This document shows positions 1-9,372 of a stretch of DNA of 64,000 bases, piece by piece (positions within the stretch are counted from its first letter, which is position 1; each line of letters opens with the position of its first letter). Origin of the DNA: CAVQDV01 sp963711375. GTDB lineage: Bacteria > Pseudomonadota > Gammaproteobacteria > Coxiellales > Coxiellaceae. Both the position numbers and the translations under genes were made by a program. The stretch is from positions 1,922,001 to 1,986,000 of the forward strand of contig CAVQDV010000005.1 of assembly GCA_963711375.1 (NCBI GenBank), given 5' to 3'. The notes beneath the pieces were generated by a model, which was given only the letters and a program-made list of their open reading frames with translations, did no database searches and was not told where the DNA came from.

Positions 1-1
1 A

Positions 2-1279
2 AACGTAGGCTGCATCCCCTCAAAAGCTTTACTACACGTCGCAAAAGTCATCGATGATGCCAAAGACATGTCCGCACATGGCGTCGGTTTTGGAGCTCCT
101 CAATTCGATTACGCCAAAATCCGCGATTATAAAAGCGGCGTCGTTAAGAAATTAACAGGCGGTCTAAAAATGATGGCAAAACAGCGCAAAGTGGAAATCG
201 TTCAAGGCTACGGAAAATTTATTTCGCCAACCGCCATTGAAGTGACACAAGGCGATGAAGTGACCACTGTCAATTTCACAGACTGCATTATCGCAGCCGG
301 TTCTGTTCCTGTAAAATTACCCTTCATTCCAAATGATCCACGGGTATTGGATTCCTCCTCTGCTTTAGAATTAGCAAAGCCCGATGGTGAATTATTAGTT
401 TTAGGGGGCGGAATTATTGGCCTAGAAATGGCCACTGTTTATCACGCTTTAGGTTCAAAAGTCAGCGTCGTGGAAATGATGGACCAAATTATTCCTGGCG
501 CCGATGCAGATGTTGTAGCTCCATTATATAAACGCATCGCAAAACGGTATTCGAACATTTTCCTAAAAACCAGTGTTACAAAAGTAGAAGCAAAAACCGA
601 CGGTTTATATGTGACTTTCTCCGGCGATAATGCACCAAAAGAAAATCCACAACGCTTCGATCAAATTTTAGTGGCGGTTGGTCGTAAACCGAATGGCCTT
701 TTAATCGGCGCTGAAAAAGCCGGTGTAAAAGTGGATGAACGCGGATTTATCGCCGTCGATACGCAAATGCGTACGAATGTAAAAAATATTTATGCCATTG
801 GTGATATTATTGGTCAACCGATGTTAGCGCATAAAGCTTCGCACGAAGGTCGATTGGCTGCAGAAGTTATTTCTGGCAAAAAACATTATTTCGATGCCAA
901 ATGCATTCCTTCAGTGGCTTATACGGATCCTGAAGTTTCCTGGGTTGGTCTTACTGAAATTCAAGCGAAGAAAGACAATATTGCCTATAAAAAAGCGGTA
1001 TTTCCATGGATGGCATCTGGCCGTGCCTTATCCGTAGATCGCTCAGAAGGATTCACCAAATTAATTTTCAACGAAAAAGGCCGAGTGATTGGGGGCGCTA
1101 TAGTGGGCGTCAACGCGGGTGAATTAATTTCCGAAGTGGCTTTGGCGATAGAAATGGGCGCCGACGTGGAAGATTTAGCACTAACCATCCACCCACACCC
1201 AACTTTATCCGAATCGATAATGATGGCCGCCGAAATTTATGAGGGCACTATAACAGATCTTTATCTGCCCAAAAAATAA
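2..1279 (+). CDS. lpdA: Dihydrolipoamide dehydrogenase (E3), 5' end cut by the window
   Basis: This flavoprotein reoxidises dihydrolipoamide in the pyruvate and 2-oxoglutarate dehydrogenase complexes, passing electrons through FAD to NAD+. The reading frame is open from base 2, so the N-terminal FAD-binding start lies outside the window. The first visible residues, NVGCIPSKALL, are the second half of the redox-active CxxxxC site. A second Rossmann motif (VLGGGIIGLEMATVY) binds NAD, an AIGD motif closes the FAD site, and IHPHPTLSE near the C-terminus is the catalytic His-Glu dyad. About 425 residues are visible of a usual 470-480. It converges with comF, 51 bp away. Nothing looks unusual. Confidence 0.96.
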   Translation, partial: NVGCIPSKALLHVAKVIDDAKDMSAHGVGFGAPQFDYAKIRDYKSGVVKKLTGGLKMMAKQRKVEIVQGYGKFISPTAIEVTQGDEVTTVNFTDCIIAAGSVPVKLPFIPNDPRVLDSSSALELAKPDGELLVLGGGIIGLEMATVYHALGSKVSVVEMMDQIIPGADADVVAPLYKRIAKRYSNIFLKTSVTKVEAKTDGLYVTFSGDNAPKENPQRFDQILVAVGRKPNGLLIGAEKAGVKVDERGFIAVDTQMRTNVKNIYAIGDIIGQPMLAHKASHEGRLAAEVISGKKHYFDAKCIPSVAYTDPEVSWVGLTEIQAKKDNIAYKKAVFPWMASGRALSVDRSEGFTKLIFNEKGRVIGGAIVGVNAGELISEVALAIEMGADVEDLALTIHPHPTLSESIMMAAEIYEGTITDLYLPKK

Positions 1280-1330
1280 AAGCTACCGATGGGATCCCAC
1301 CTTTGTGATAAAATCCTCTTCGAATTTGAA

Positions 1331-1960
1331 TCAAGCTTTTGCGCAGCACCATATTGTGATTTTCTTTATTTCTGGACTTGTGATGGCATTTGAGAGGGAC
1401 CTGATTGTGGCGCCGGTGGTAAGGACGTCGTCTAGGATGGCGACGTGAGTGGCTGTAATTTTTTTATTGAGTTTAAAGGCATTTTCTAGGTTTATTTGAC
1501 GGTCGACACTTTTTAAATTCGATTGCGCTTTTGTGTTTTTAATTCTGATCACGCTTTCGGTATCAATCGGAATTTTCAGGTTTTTTCCGATCACCTTTGC
1601 AATTTCGATAGCTTGATTAAATCCCCTCTCTTTCAAGCGCTTCGGATGTAAGGGCACTGGGAGAATGAGGGAGGGCAGGGGGTTACCACTTTTAATAATA
1701 GCCTGAGTTAACAATTCTCCGAGCAATTGGGCATATTTTAATTTTCCATTAAATTTTAAATCGGTAATTAATTTATTAAGGGGCTCCTGATAAGCGAAAG
1801 GTGCAATTAATTCTTTAAAGCCATGATCAATAAGATTAGGGTTCGAGGTAAGCATTTTTTCACATGCCAGGCAAATTATCCTTGAGCTCGCCATATTTTC
1901 CAGACAAAAAATACAGGAATTCGGAAAGAGAAAATGAAAAATTTTTCTTATGATGCGCAT
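1331..1960 (-). CDS. comF: ComF-family phosphoribosyltransferase-like protein
   Basis: ComF proteins are linked to DNA uptake (natural competence); in Gram-negatives the exact biochemical role is unsettled. At 209 aa it has normal length. The N-terminus carries a CxxC...CxxC zinc ribbon (CIFCLENM, CLACEKML). The middle has the family signature LHPKRLKERGFNQAIEIAK, and VAILDDVLTTGATI near the C-terminus is a PRPP-binding loop of type I phosphoribosyltransferases. It lies between lpdA and an unknown gene, with bioC about 1 kb away. A comF-bioC association is common in gammaproteobacteria. Confidence 0.9.
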   Translation of the reverse strand: MRIIRKIFHFLFPNSCIFCLENMASSRIICLACEKMLTSNPNLIDHGFKELIAPFAYQEPLNKLITDLKFNGKLKYAQLLGELLTQAIIKSGNPLPSLILPVPLHPKRLKERGFNQAIEIAKVIGKNLKIPIDTESVIRIKNTKAQSNLKSVDRQINLENAFKLNKKITATHVAILDDVLTTGATIRSLSNAITSPEIKKITIWCCAKA

Positions 1961-2094
1961 TAAAGAAGGCTAAATCAAAATGAATCTTTTTTCTATTCGG
2001 GATTTAGCATTAGTCATAATATACCATCCTAGCCTCGATCAAAATACCGAAAATTTTTCCAAAATTGCTTTCCTTAATTTAATTCCGAGAAAGC

Positions 2095-2862
2095 TTAATA
2101 GGTAAGTTCCGAGGTCTCATCCTCGTCTTGTAATTTTCTAGATTCTGCTTCTTCATGAATCATTTCTTGGTATTTCACCTTGTAAAAATTGCTCATTTCT
2201 ATGACCGTTTCTATGTTCCCAAGAAGAAACGTATCTTGAATTCCCTCTTTTAATGCTTTCATTTTTTCATTATTTTTTTCAATTGGTTCCATGTCATCGA
2301 ATAAAGCAGTCAAAAAAGCTTTGATACGATCAGGGTCTTTTAATGACTGTAGAACTTCCATCAATTGCAGGTATTCTGGTGAAGGTAGGTTTTTAGAGGA
2401 GTCTTTGGGGGCGGTTATAACCTGATTGTTCCCATGACAGTCTTTAACGTTTTCGAGTTTGGTAAATATTCCATTCGCACACAATATTTTAATAGCAAGA
2501 TTTTCTTGGCTAATTTTCTGGGCTTCTTCAGTTTTATAATGAAAGACACAGTCAATGAAATTAAAAGCATGTGCTAATTTTTTTAAATTTTTGAGCGCTT
2601 GTTGGCATGTAACTAAGCTCGCCCCTGGTTGTAATAAGCTTTGGGCTAGTTCTAGAATCTCGGGGCCTACATTACTGTCGCTTATGATGTGCTTAAAGTG
2701 GGTGAATGGTGGGGGATCCCAGCCCTCTGGAAGAAGCTTTTGGAGGAGTGCCATTGCTAGTAGTCCTCCCTCACTTGCTTTTTCACGACGAATTTTGTCT
2801 GAAATGCGATCCAGGATTTCAATAAACATATTGTTAAAAACTTGCGAATTTAAGCTTCTCAT
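2095..2862 (-). CDS. Hypothetical protein with acidic C-terminus (possible effector)
   Basis: I do not recognise a family for this 255-aa protein. It is predicted soluble and largely helical, with no signal peptide or membrane segment. The last 20 residues are rich in Glu/Asp (EEAESRKLQDEDETSELTY). That resembles the E-block type of C-terminal secretion signal described for Dot/Icm type IVB effectors in Legionella and Coxiella, so export into a host cell is possible but only inferred. It is divergent from bioC and 135 bp from comF. The start at 2862 has only a weak ribosome-binding site; an internal ATG at 2829 is an alternative. Confidence 0.6.
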   Translation of the reverse strand: MRSLNSQVFNNMFIEILDRISDKIRREKASEGGLLAMALLQKLLPEGWDPPPFTHFKHIISDSNVGPEILELAQSLLQPGASLVTCQQALKNLKKLAHAFNFIDCVFHYKTEEAQKISQENLAIKILCANGIFTKLENVKDCHGNNQVITAPKDSSKNLPSPEYLQLMEVLQSLKDPDRIKAFLTALFDDMEPIEKNNEKMKALKEGIQDTFLLGNIETVIEMSNFYKVKYQEMIHEEAESRKLQDEDETSELTY

Positions 2863-2979
2863 CTTTAATAAGGTCTCATAGATCAGTTAATAATAAAGTA
2901 AATGCTAGCACATAAATCTTAAGGAAATATTAAGTCATGGACTATTGATGTCTCCTTGGAAATCAGTAAGATAGATGGG

Positions 2980-3822
2980 ATGAACATTGATCTTCGGGCT
3001 AAACGAAAATATTTAATTAAGGCGGCTTTGCAGTATGCTGAGGTGGCCTATTTGGACCATGTGGTGGCGGATGAATTGGATGCTCGTCTTGAGATTATCA
3101 AATTACAGCCTGAGATTATTTTAAATTGTGGTGCAAAAGATGCCTATACAGCCGCTTTACTGCAGCATCGGTATTCTAAGGCATTGATTTTATCGATGGA
3201 AATCAACGAGCGATTTTTTGATTTGTCTTTGTGGCTGTCGCCCTTGATTGCAGAAGCGGAAATGATGCCGATTAAAACGGCTTCTGTTGATTTAATTTTT
3301 TCGAATTTAATGCTGCATTCTGTAAATGATTTTCCGAAGGCGCTTTTGGAATTTCGGCGTATCCTAAAACCCAATGGATTATTGATTTTTTCGATGTTGG
3401 GCCGAGATACCTTAAAAGAATTGCGTGAAAGTTTTTCAGAAGTTAGCCCTTATCCGCATATTCATGATTATTTTGACATGCATGACGTTGGTGACAGTTT
3501 GCTGAAAAATCAATTTTCAGATCCCGTGATGGATACAGAAGAAATCACCATTAATTTTTCATCTCCCTTAGACTTGATTCGTGAAATTAAAAAAAGTGGG
3601 CAGAGCAATGCACATCTTGAGCGTCAGTGCGGTTTGATGGGGAAAAATGCTTGGAAAAAAATGTTGGAATACGGCGAAAAATTTAGGGATGGTGAAGTAT
3701 TTCCAGCGACTTTTGAAATTATTTATGGCCATGCCTGGGCTCCTGCTCAGGACATGCATGGTATTCAAAATGAAAAAGGTGAAGTAACGTTTCCTCTGCA
3801 TTTGTTAAAATCTAAATTTTGA
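2980..3822 (+). CDS. bioC: Malonyl-ACP O-methyltransferase BioC
   Basis: BioC methylates malonyl-ACP with SAM so that fatty-acid synthesis can build the pimeloyl chain of biotin. The 280-aa protein has a class I methyltransferase core. The SAM motif I is degenerate (EIILNCGAKDA instead of a DxGxGxG form). Post-motif segments are typical of the proteobacterial BioC group: DLIFSNLMLHSVNDFPKAL, then RRILKPNGLLIFSMLG and DTLKELRESF, then FDMHDVGDSLLKNQFSDPVM, and PATFEIIYGHAWAP at the end. The frame is open from 2923. The TTG at 2956 is possible, but the ATG at 2980 places the start just before the RAKRKYL helix expected at the N-terminus. No other biotin gene is visible nearby. Confidence 0.8.
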   Translation: MNIDLRAKRKYLIKAALQYAEVAYLDHVVADELDARLEIIKLQPEIILNCGAKDAYTAALLQHRYSKALILSMEINERFFDLSLWLSPLIAEAEMMPIKTASVDLIFSNLMLHSVNDFPKALLEFRRILKPNGLLIFSMLGRDTLKELRESFSEVSPYPHIHDYFDMHDVGDSLLKNQFSDPVMDTEEITINFSSPLDLIREIKKSGQSNAHLERQCGLMGKNAWKKMLEYGEKFRDGEVFPATFEIIYGHAWAPAQDMHGIQNEKGEVTFPLHLLKSKF

Positions 3823-3831
3823 TTAAATTAT

Positions 3832-4368
3832 TTATTCCGGCCAGGGAGAGAACCCAATGGGGATTTTTTTTCTGGGTTCATCTGGTGTTTCCATGAGTTG
3901 TTGGATGGCTGCAATTAGATTTCGAATAGCTCCATCGTGATCTCCAACCTTTTGCTCCAGCTTAATAAGTTTTTGGTACAACTCTTTGTGCGCAAAAAGC
4001 ATTTGCCTCAGTTGCGCAAAGGTCCGGACTACCAGAACGCTCATTTCTATTGCACGTGGGGTGTTCAGAACACTGGCTGCCATTATTGTTCCGTGCTCAG
4101 TAAAGGCATAGGGATTAGTTTGAGAAAATTTCAAACTAGAGAGGTGGTCGCAAATTGCGACCACCTTCTCCTTTTCATCAGCTGTAAGCTGAAACATAAA
4201 ATCCGCAGGGAATCGCTCTTGATTTCGTTTTACCTGCTCATTAAGACGTTTAGTGGTCACTCCATAAAGGTTTGCAAGATCAGCATCAATAATGACACGT
4301 TTTTTCCGTAATGTTAAAATCCGAGGGGCAATTTGTTGTAAAAGAGTGATTTTTGACTTCGCAGGCAT
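3832..4368 (-). CDS. ORF6N-domain DNA-binding protein
   Basis: ORF6N is a DNA-binding domain found in phage and large-virus regulators and in many bacterial accessory genes. Residues about 9-105 match it well: IAPRILTLRKKRVIIDADLANLYGV in two blocks, then TKRLNEQVKRNQERFPADFMF, then NPYAFTEHGTIMAASVLN. The remaining C-terminal part is a likely coiled coil (KELYQKLIKLEQKVGDHDGAIRNLI region). The length of 178 aa is typical of the free-standing form. A strong ribosome-binding site, GGAGG at 4376-4380, supports the start. It converges with bioC and is divergent from copA; such genes often come from mobile elements, but no element ends are visible here. Confidence 0.85.
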   Translation of the reverse strand: MPAKSKITLLQQIAPRILTLRKKRVIIDADLANLYGVTTKRLNEQVKRNQERFPADFMFQLTADEKEKVVAICDHLSSLKFSQTNPYAFTEHGTIMAASVLNTPRAIEMSVLVVRTFAQLRQMLFAHKELYQKLIKLEQKVGDHDGAIRNLIAAIQQLMETPDEPRKKIPIGFSPWPE

Positions 4369-4456
4369 GAGCTATCCTCCATTAAGGGCTTTAAGTTTTC
4401 TCACACTTTAGTCGTGCTAATCTGTAAAATCTATTCGTATTTTTCTTAATGGAGAA

Positions 4457-4486
4457 TTGGACGGGTGGATTGCCTGGGTCTATAAT
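4457..4486 (+). promoter_or_regulatory. Putative sigma70 promoter of copA
   Basis: TTGGAC at 4457-4462 and a perfect TATAAT at 4481-4486 are separated by 18 bp and lie 28 bp upstream of the copA start. I see no clear CueR-type dyad between them, so copper control is not shown by the sequence. Confidence 0.55.
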
Positions 4487-4514
4487 GCGAAATCTTTGAT
4501 TCGTGGAGAGAAAA

Positions 4515-6578
4515 ATGCAGCAGTCGAAAAGTTCTGGCAAAAAGAATTCATCTTGTCCCAGTTGTTCCCCAGCACATACTTCAAAATCTGAGGCAGAGGT
4601 GTATTACCGCTCCTTGCTGAAAAAATCGGGGATTGCCTTAATTTTTGGCTTGTTAATATTTTCGGATTTGCTTTATCCCTGGTTACCGATACGGCCAATG
4701 GATCGAATAAGCCTATTCTGGCTTTTTATAAGCCTTTTGGTTTTTGCGGTGATGTGGTACAGCGGTGCAGATATTTTTCGCGCCGCTTTTAAATCCTTTT
4801 TGCATCGACGTGCCAACATGGACACCTTGGTCGCCCTTGGCACTGGTACAGCTTTTTTATATTCCATAATAGTGGTTTTATTTCCACGCTTTGTACCAGC
4901 AGAAGCGCACGCTATTTATTTTGATATCGCACTCTTATTGTTCGGTTTTATTAATTTGGGCGCAGCCCTAGAAATTCGCGCTCGCGGAAAAACCTCTGAA
5001 GCTATTAATCGTTTAATGGGCCTTCAGCCCAAAACTGCACGAGTCATTCGAGATGAAAAAGAAATTGACATGCCGATTGAAGCTATAAAAATAGGCTATT
5101 TTATTCGAGTTCGTCCCGGCGAAAAAATTCCGGTAGATGGAGAAATTGTAGAAGGCCACTCGGATGTTAATGAGTCCATGTTGACTGGAGAAGCGATGCC
5201 AATCTCTAAAAACAGTGGAGATATGGTGAATGCGGGAACCCTCAATACTTCAGGAAGCTTTATTTTTCGTGCCCTACGAGTTGGAAAGGATACGGCTTTA
5301 GCCCGAATTATCGATATGGTACAGAAAGCGCAAAATACAAAACCAAAAATTGGGCGTTTGGCAGATAAAGTGTCTGGAATTTTTGCTCCCAGCGTTTTAA
5401 TTATTGCGATTATTACCGCGCTAATGTGGTTTAATTTTGGGGAAAAACCTTTCGTCGCACACATGCTGATGACGAGCATTGCCGTTTTAGTCATTGCCTG
5501 TCCTTGTGCCTTAGGTTTGGCAACGCCGATCTCAATTATCGTTGGAGTAGGAAAAGCCGCTGATTTTGGTATTTTAATTCGCAATGGGGATTCGCTCCAA
5601 ACGGCTAGCTCTATTACCGTTATCGTGTTAGATAAAACTGGCACTATTACAGAGGGTCGTCCGGAATTAGCGGAAATTCGTGTGGCTGAAGGTATCGATA
5701 AAGCCGAATTTTTAAAAATAGCGGCAAGTCTCGAGGTTTCATCAGAGCATCCCTTAGGCGAGGCCATCGTGCGAGGGGCAAAGGCGAAAAATATTTCTCC
5801 AGTAAAAGTAGAGCAATTTGAATCCGTCGCCGGAAAAGGGGTAAAAGCGCTCGTTGAAAATAAAATGACGTATTTAGGAAATGTGGCTTTCATGCGAGAA
5901 GAAAAATGTGAATTGGGGGACTTCATGCAAAAAGCAGAAATGATGGCCAAACAAGGGCAAACACCGATGTATGTTGCCCAGGAAGGAAATGTAATTGGCT
6001 TAATTTCTGTCGCAGATCCCGTGAAAAAAGATTCAAAAGCCGCCATTGAACGTTTACGAAATTTAGGATTAAAAATTATCATGATCACCGGAGATAATGC
6101 GTTGACAGCGAAGACGGTGGCGGAAAATGTGGGTATTAGCGAAATAATGGCGGAAGTATTGCCTGAAAATAAGGCGAATGCTGTCATTTCCCTGCAAAAT
6201 CAGGGGGAAATTGTGGCAATGGTGGGAGATGGAATTAATGATGCTCCTGCGTTGACGCAAGCGAATGTAGGATTTGCCATTGGCACTGGTACCGATGTGG
6301 CCATTGAAAGCGCGGATATTGCGCTCATGAGTGGCTCTTTAAACGGAGTGGTCAATGCAATCGCCATTTCCAAGGCAAGCATTCGCAACGTGAAGCAAAA
6401 TTTATTTGGCGCCTTTATTTATAATATTATCGGCATACCGATAGCGGCCGGAATTTTATATCCACTCTCCGGTATGTTGCTGAATCCGGTAATAGCCGGA
6501 ATGGCGATGGCCCTTTCCTCGGTAACGGTCGTCATGAATGCCAATCGCCTGCGCTTTTTCAAAGGAGCAAAATCATGA
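4515..6578 (+). CDS. copA: Copper-exporting P1B-type ATPase (CopA)
   Basis: This inner-membrane ATPase pumps Cu(I) out of the cytoplasm. Visible signatures are the actuator loop MLTGEAMP, the CPC copper site in VIACPCALGLATP, the phosphorylated Asp in DKTGTITEG, the SSEHPLGEA nucleotide-binding HP motif, and the hinge GDGINDAPAL. The last two helices carry YN (FIYNIIG) and MxxSS (MAMALSSVTVVMN), the Cu(I)-specific set. The N-terminus lacks a full heavy-metal-associated domain and has only a short cysteine patch (SSCPSCSPAH). The start at 4515 follows GGAGAG at good spacing; a GTG at 4503 is less likely. It overlaps the next gene by ATGA. Confidence 0.93.
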   Translation: MQQSKSSGKKNSSCPSCSPAHTSKSEAEVYYRSLLKKSGIALIFGLLIFSDLLYPWLPIRPMDRISLFWLFISLLVFAVMWYSGADIFRAAFKSFLHRRANMDTLVALGTGTAFLYSIIVVLFPRFVPAEAHAIYFDIALLLFGFINLGAALEIRARGKTSEAINRLMGLQPKTARVIRDEKEIDMPIEAIKIGYFIRVRPGEKIPVDGEIVEGHSDVNESMLTGEAMPISKNSGDMVNAGTLNTSGSFIFRALRVGKDTALARIIDMVQKAQNTKPKIGRLADKVSGIFAPSVLIIAIITALMWFNFGEKPFVAHMLMTSIAVLVIACPCALGLATPISIIVGVGKAADFGILIRNGDSLQTASSITVIVLDKTGTITEGRPELAEIRVAEGIDKAEFLKIAASLEVSSEHPLGEAIVRGAKAKNISPVKVEQFESVAGKGVKALVENKMTYLGNVAFMREEKCELGDFMQKAEMMAKQGQTPMYVAQEGNVIGLISVADPVKKDSKAAIERLRNLGLKIIMITGDNALTAKTVAENVGISEIMAEVLPENKANAVISLQNQGEIVAMVGDGINDAPALTQANVGFAIGTGTDVAIESADIALMSGSLNGVVNAIAISKASIRNVKQNLFGAFIYNIIGIPIAAGILYPLSGMLLNPVIAGMAMALSSVTVVMNANRLRFFKGAKS

Positions 6579-6928
6579 TCATCAATTTACTCGGAATTTT
6601 ATTGATTATTTTAATCGCTTTATGGTTTTGGTTCCCAAAAAGGGGAGAAGGCGTGAGAGCCTCCACAAAGAAAATTCAGATTAAAGTGGCTGATGGTGTA
6701 TATACGCCAGATCTTATCGAGGCGAGAGTAGGGCAGCATGTTTTGTTGGAATTTATTCGCAAGGATAAAACGCCTTGCGCCGAAATGGTGATTTTCTCGG
6801 ATTTTAATCAAAGCCTAAAGCTTAATATTGACGAGCCTCAAACCATTAAGATTTTTGCAAAAAAAACAGGTGAATTTGAATTCACCTGTCAAATGGGAAT
6901 GTACCGCGGAAAATTGATTATTTATTAG
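6575..6928 (+). CDS. Membrane-anchored cupredoxin-like protein
   Basis: A 117-aa protein with one N-terminal membrane helix (LLGILLIILIALWFWF) and a cupredoxin-type beta sandwich facing the periplasm. Candidate copper ligands are the Cys of TPCAEMV and the Cys and Met of FEFTCQMGMY, a pattern seen in the plastocyanin-like domain proteins encoded beside copper ATPases. The start overlaps the copA stop (ATGA), so the two are translationally coupled. It may accept or buffer copper released by CopA; this is inferred from context. It ends 12 bp from the convergent kup gene. Confidence 0.8.
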   Translation: MIINLLGILLIILIALWFWFPKRGEGVRASTKKIQIKVADGVYTPDLIEARVGQHVLLEFIRKDKTPCAEMVIFSDFNQSLKLNIDEPQTIKIFAKKTGEFEFTCQMGMYRGKLIIY

Positions 6929-6940
6929 ATCGGGGAAGAA

Positions 6941-8809
6941 CTAGATTTCGCAGTAAGTTCCAATGGAAAGTGTGCGGTTATAGGGAAGTTGAAAGAAATC
7001 GATATCGAGTGCAGAATTTCGCAAAAAGAAAATAAATAATTTTTGTTGCCAGGCATAAAGGCGCGGATATTTACGTTGCGTTAGTACGGCATTTATATTT
7101 TCAACGAGAAATACCGCTTGCTCAATATGGATTTCAAATGGGAAGATATTCATCCGCTCAGCAAGGGTTAACGTTTTGGGAATGTCGATGAGTTGCATAA
7201 ATCCGTAATTTAAATTGAGGTGATAGGCATTTTCGGAGATTTTTTTCATGTCAAAACGCTGTGTATCGGGCATATAAGGACGGTCCATTATTATAGTGCT
7301 CACAATCATTATGCGTTCGGGTTTAATACGAATTAATTTGAGGTAATGCAAAAAACCACCGCCGCTCTGGTCATAAGGATCGGTAATAAAAATCGCGGTA
7401 AGATTTGGCACATGTTGCAAATTGCTTTTTTCAAAGGCTTCGTTTATGCCCTTAAAAGCCGTCTTTTCCTTGTAAAACGAAGATCGTAAAATCGCCATAC
7501 CCTTATACCAGGTTATCATGATGGTAGCGCAAATCAGGGCAAATGTTATGGGCACCCAACCACCTACCAGAAATTTATGAAGGCTTCCTCCTAAGAAGGC
7601 AAGATCAATAATCACAAAAACAAAGAATACTCGTATGATTTTGGGTATAGACCAAGCCCAATTATAATAAGCTACAAACATCACCATTGTGGCAACACCC
7701 ACCATAACAAGATTAACGGCAAGGCCGAAAGCGCCTGCTAAGGCTGTGGCGTTTTTAAAGGTTAATACTAAAATAACAGTACCCACCGCTAGAACAAAAT
7801 TTACTTTTGGCACATAAATTTGGCCCTTTTCTTCTTCAGAGGTTTGCTTAATGAAAATCCGAGGGCATAAATTTAACAACACGGCTTGTTTTGTGATTGA
7901 AAAAGTAGCTGAAATAATTGCTTGAGAAGCAATGATGGTGGCGACAGCGGCTAATATTAACATGGGATAAAAAGACCACATTGGCAGCATCGCATAAAAG
8001 GGATTTTCGATGCCCTTTGGAAATTGCAACAAATAAGCACCCTGGCCAAAATAATTGAGCAATAAACCAGGCAATGCAACCGCGTACCAGCCGATGCGAA
8101 TGGGAGTTTTTCCAAAATGTCCAAGATCTGCGTAAAGCGCTTCTGCGCCTGTAATAACTAAAAAAACTCCCCCTAACAAAGCGTAGGCTGCCCAGCCACC
8201 ATCTCGAAAAAATTCATAAGCGTAATAAGGGTTAATCGCATATAATACCTCGGGATTTTTGAAAATACGAACCGCACCCAAAGCAGCGATGACCATAAAC
8301 CAAAATAATAGAATGGGTCCAAAAGAAATGCCTATTTTTCCAGTGCCAAAACGCTGAACCATAAATAAAGTGATTAAAATAGCCAGCGTGATAGGAATGA
8401 CAAAGGGTTTTAAATTGGGGTCAAAAATTTGCAAGCCTTCGATAGCGCTCAATACGGAAATCGCCGGGGTGAGCATCCCATCTCCCATTAATAATCCAGC
8501 ACCTATAATTCCAACAAAAAGAAGTACAGAATAAATTTTTTTATTTTTTTTAAGTAAGGCCAAAAGGGCCAGCACGCCGCCTTCACCATCATTATCTGCG
8601 CGCAAAATTACCGTAAGATAACACGTCGAGATCACTAAAATGAGCGCCCAAAAAATAAGGGAAAGCACGCCCAAAATATTCGTATGGTTGATGGGTAGGC
8701 CCTGCAAAGATTCCCGGATAGCATATAAGGGACTCGTTCCAAGATCTCCATAGACCACCCCCAGGGCCGCTAAGGACATGGACAGCATTTTTTTATTGTT
8801 ACTCGCCAT
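6941..8809 (-). CDS. kup: Low-affinity potassium transporter Kup
   Basis: Kup takes up K+ with protons across the inner membrane. The 622-aa protein has the normal length. It opens with the family signature GVVYGDLGTSPLYAIRES, has about 12 hydrophobic helices, and includes the conserved ADNDGEGGVLALLAL and GDGMLTPAISVLSA motifs. The C-terminal cytoplasmic third ends normally. The start has a good GGAGA site 5' of the ATG. The high-affinity Kdp system lies just beyond the insertion sequence, so both potassium uptake routes of the cell are encoded within 10 kb. Confidence 0.96.
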   Translation of the reverse strand: MASNNKKMLSMSLAALGVVYGDLGTSPLYAIRESLQGLPINHTNILGVLSLIFWALILVISTCYLTVILRADNDGEGGVLALLALLKKNKKIYSVLLFVGIIGAGLLMGDGMLTPAISVLSAIEGLQIFDPNLKPFVIPITLAILITLFMVQRFGTGKIGISFGPILLFWFMVIAALGAVRIFKNPEVLYAINPYYAYEFFRDGGWAAYALLGGVFLVITGAEALYADLGHFGKTPIRIGWYAVALPGLLLNYFGQGAYLLQFPKGIENPFYAMLPMWSFYPMLILAAVATIIASQAIISATFSITKQAVLLNLCPRIFIKQTSEEEKGQIYVPKVNFVLAVGTVILVLTFKNATALAGAFGLAVNLVMVGVATMVMFVAYYNWAWSIPKIIRVFFVFVIIDLAFLGGSLHKFLVGGWVPITFALICATIMITWYKGMAILRSSFYKEKTAFKGINEAFEKSNLQHVPNLTAIFITDPYDQSGGGFLHYLKLIRIKPERIMIVSTIIMDRPYMPDTQRFDMKKISENAYHLNLNYGFMQLIDIPKTLTLAERMNIFPFEIHIEQAVFLVENINAVLTQRKYPRLYAWQQKLFIFFLRNSALDIDFFQLPYNRTLSIGTYCEI

Positions 8810-8859
8810 CTTTCAATCTCCATATTGTTCAAATGAGAGTAGCACAAAATTAAAATTGT

Positions 8860-8889
8860 AATCAGGAGTTCTCGCTAAAGTGGGAACTC
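8860..8889 (+). repeat. MITE-like repeat, left end
   Basis: An imperfect palindrome (AGTTC...GAACT around CGCTAAAGTGG). Its reverse complement resembles the palindrome at 10651-10682, so the two form inverted ends of an element of about 150-160 bp that the IS has split. A third related copy lies at 20601-20632. Confidence 0.5.
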
Positions 8890-9050
8890 TTTCCTGATTT
8901 TAACGCTGGCCCGGAGGGGATGACCGCTGGCGCCCAAGGGAGCCTTGCTCCACTGCCATTGACTTAAGCAAATAATCCGATAGCCATCCAGGCTTGCAGT
9001 CTTGCCTTTCAAAATAGGCCGTTGAAAGCCTATAGCCAATTCTCCCTGTC

Positions 9051-9103
9051 CGCGGAACGTCCTTTTGAAACATAAAGTACTTGTCTCAAAAGGACGTTCC
9101 GCG
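9051..9103 (+). repeat. Long perfect hairpin in the IS leader
   Basis: An 18-bp perfect inverted repeat, CGCGGAACGTCCTTTTGA at 9051-9068 and its complement at 9086-9103, with a 17-base loop. It sits about 170 bp upstream of the transposase start region. It may block read-through transcription or translation from outside the element, as leader hairpins do in other IS4-type elements; this is inferred. Confidence 0.7.
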
Positions 9104-9372
9104 CATAGTGATAACTCGGCTTGCTGCCCGCAACGTTCTATTTGAAGAGCAAAGGCGTCGTACTTATGGATGACGCTTTAAAATCGTTGGCGACCCAGCG
9201 CCTCGATTTGCTCATAGGATTTTTTTTGCTAAGATGTCGTTTTTTTATAACCCTTTTTGTTTACAGGAGTGAGCATGAATAAAAAACAAGGACCATTTCG
9301 ATCATCAATGGAAAATTAGAAGATCCGGCTTACGTCAGTAAGCATAAATCCACAGCCAGTGCGTTTACTCGA

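Noticed and set aside
5096..6187. 363-codon open frame on the minus strand inside copA
   Set aside because: It lies wholly opposite a clear P-type ATPase gene, and its translation has no recognisable domain. It is a shadow of the coding strand.
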